Source: Clostridia bacterium | GTDB taxonomy: Bacteria; Bacillota; Clostridia; TANB77; CAG-508 | Direction: 5' to 3' | Assembly (NCBI GenBank): GCA_900752095.1 | Contig: CAADUD010000158.1 | Coordinates: 1 to 15,705, forward strand | DNA: 15,705 nucleotides | Shown here: piece by piece, positions 14,980 to 15,705 of the stretch | Layout: every line of letters starts with the position of its first letter | How positions within the stretch are numbered: the stretch's first letter is position 1 | The notes under the pieces: generated by a model | Told to the model about the DNA's origin: nothing | What the model saw: only the letters and a program-made list of their open reading frames with translations | Databases searched by the model: none | Made by a program: the position numbers and the translations under genes

Positions 14980-15589
14980 ATGTTTTCCCTATATCCTTTT
15001 TTAATTTCTTTTGCTATGGTTTTCATGAGTGAACTTCGGTGATAAAACCCAACTTCTAGTATTATCTTTTTCTTCTAAAACCAGAGTTTATAAGATACTG
15101 TTAGGAGTAGCAATAGGTTCTTTCTTTAGTCATGGAATTGCTATTTTATTTGGCAGTAGTATTACTTCATTTGAAAATCCTATCATACATTCTGTTTTAA
15201 AGTGGATCACTTATATTTCTTTTATTATAATGGGAATTATTTCTTTTCTTCCTAAAAAAGAAACTTTACATATGGAAAATAATAAAAAAGAAGGAATACT
15301 ATTTAAAATATCCCATCTTAAATTAAATTATTGTTTTATTATCGCACTTTGTATTGCTGTTGGAGAAATAGGAGATAAAACCTTTCTAGCTTCTATGGGA
15401 CTTGGGATACAATATCCTAATTATAAACTCTCTCTCATTTTAGGAGCTATTTTTGCTATGGTGGTTTGTGACTTTTTAGCTATTTTGTGTGGAAAATTCT
15501 TAAAAAAATATATTTCTGAAAAGGCGATGCAAAAATTTTCTGGTATACTATTTTTCCTTTTCGGTATCTTAGGTTTTCTAAGTCTATAA
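14980..15589 (+). pseudogene. TMEM165/GDT1-family (UPF0016) cation transporter gene, frameshifted near the 5' end
   Basis: The family is marked by two E-x-G-D-K-T motifs. The second is intact (VGEIGDKTFLASMG). The first is split between frames: from ATG 14980 the frame reads MFSLYPFLISFAMVFMSEL, then needs to skip one base (C15037, or a neighbour) to continue GDKTQLLVLSFSSK in the next frame to the stop at 15589. Joined, the protein is about 202 residues with six helices, the usual length for the family, which exports Mn2+ or exchanges Ca2+/Mn2+ for protons. Uncorrected, the first frame stops at TGA 15041-15043 after only 20 codons, and the long frame can begin only at GTG 15029, lacking helix 1 and the first motif's glutamate. 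It may be a true mutation or a sequencing error. No Mn riboswitch of yybP-ykoY type is visible upstream. Confidence 0.75.
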
Positions 15590-15650
15590 AAGACGATTAA
15601 TTCGGTAAAACTTTATTTTTAAGTTGAAATTTTAAAAGTAATTTTTAATC

Positions 15651-15679
15651 TTGAAAATAACATATTTGAGTGATATAAT
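15651..15679 (+). promoter_or_regulatory. Strong promoter for a gene starting beyond the right edge
   Basis: TTGAAA (15651-15656), 17 bp, TATAAT (15674-15679), close to the housekeeping consensus. It is followed at 15698-15705 by AAAGAGGA, a ribosome binding site that ends at the last base. The gene itself is outside the window. Confidence 0.75.
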
Positions 15680-15705
15680 AGATAAAATACCAAAAAGAAA
15701 GAGGA

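Noticed and set aside
14952..15030. Small peptide frame beginning MKKKRVDFF upstream of the cation transporter
   Set aside because: It overlaps the true N-terminal codons of the transporter in another frame, has no ribosome site, and its tail is a shifted reading of the conserved helix.
15608..15650. AACTT/AAGTT stem after the cation transporter as a terminator
   Set aside because: It has only five mostly A-T pairs and no clear U-tract directly after it.

Overview
The window looks like the chromosome of an AT-rich, low-GC Gram-positive anaerobe (Bacillota, probably class Clostridia; the genus cannot be fixed from sequence alone). The evidence is strong Shine-Dalgarno sites (AAAGGAGG), frequent GTG/TTG starts, ComEA, LytR-CpsA-Psr, DUF5711 and YkvI families, and an initiator tRNA with its CCA encoded.

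Positions 1 to about 3904 are one end of an integrated mobile element. A tyrosine recombinase of the Tn916 type (2537-3727) points at the 3' end of an initiator tRNA-fMet gene (3905-3980, minus), the presumed insertion target. Upstream of the integrase is a zinc-ribbon protein resembling DUF6076 (1338-2477). Divergent from it runs a minus-strand replication module: a small excisionase-like HTH protein, a phage replisome-organizer protein, and the N-terminal part of a DnaC-like helicase loader that leaves the window at base 1. The layout int / putative regulator / divergent xis-rep-dnaC resembles phage-inducible islands and small integrative elements. The 235-bp divergent spacer carries inverted copies of TTGTGAGAAATT. 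The integrase start codon lies inside a GC-rich predicted RNA hairpin. Between int and the tRNA are two pairs of direct repeats, each with an 11-bp period, which are candidate Int arm sites.

From the tRNA rightward the sequence is host chromosome. It holds a lone comEA-type DNA receptor (minus) and a divergent S11 D-Ala-D-Ala carboxypeptidase (plus), separated by a spacer with two striking palindromes. A bidirectional terminator follows, facing a long minus-strand block. Read in the direction of transcription, this block is: ABC ATPase, ABC-2 permease, GldG-like protein, a terminator hairpin that also contains the next gene's ribosome binding site, a YkvI-family transporter, a DUF5711 membrane-anchored protein, CvpA, and then an LCP-family ligase with its own promoter. 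Most of these act at the envelope (peptidoglycan trimming, attachment of wall polymers, membrane export), so the right side reads as a cell-envelope neighbourhood.

The right end has a TMEM165/GDT1-family (UPF0016) manganese/cation transporter gene broken by an apparent one-base insertion in its first conserved motif. A near-consensus promoter and a ribosome binding site end exactly at the window edge, so another plus-strand gene should begin just outside.

No CRISPR array, insertion sequence, rRNA or recognisable defence system is visible. The less familiar candidates are the zinc-ribbon protein in the regulator position of the element and the RNA structure over the integrase start.
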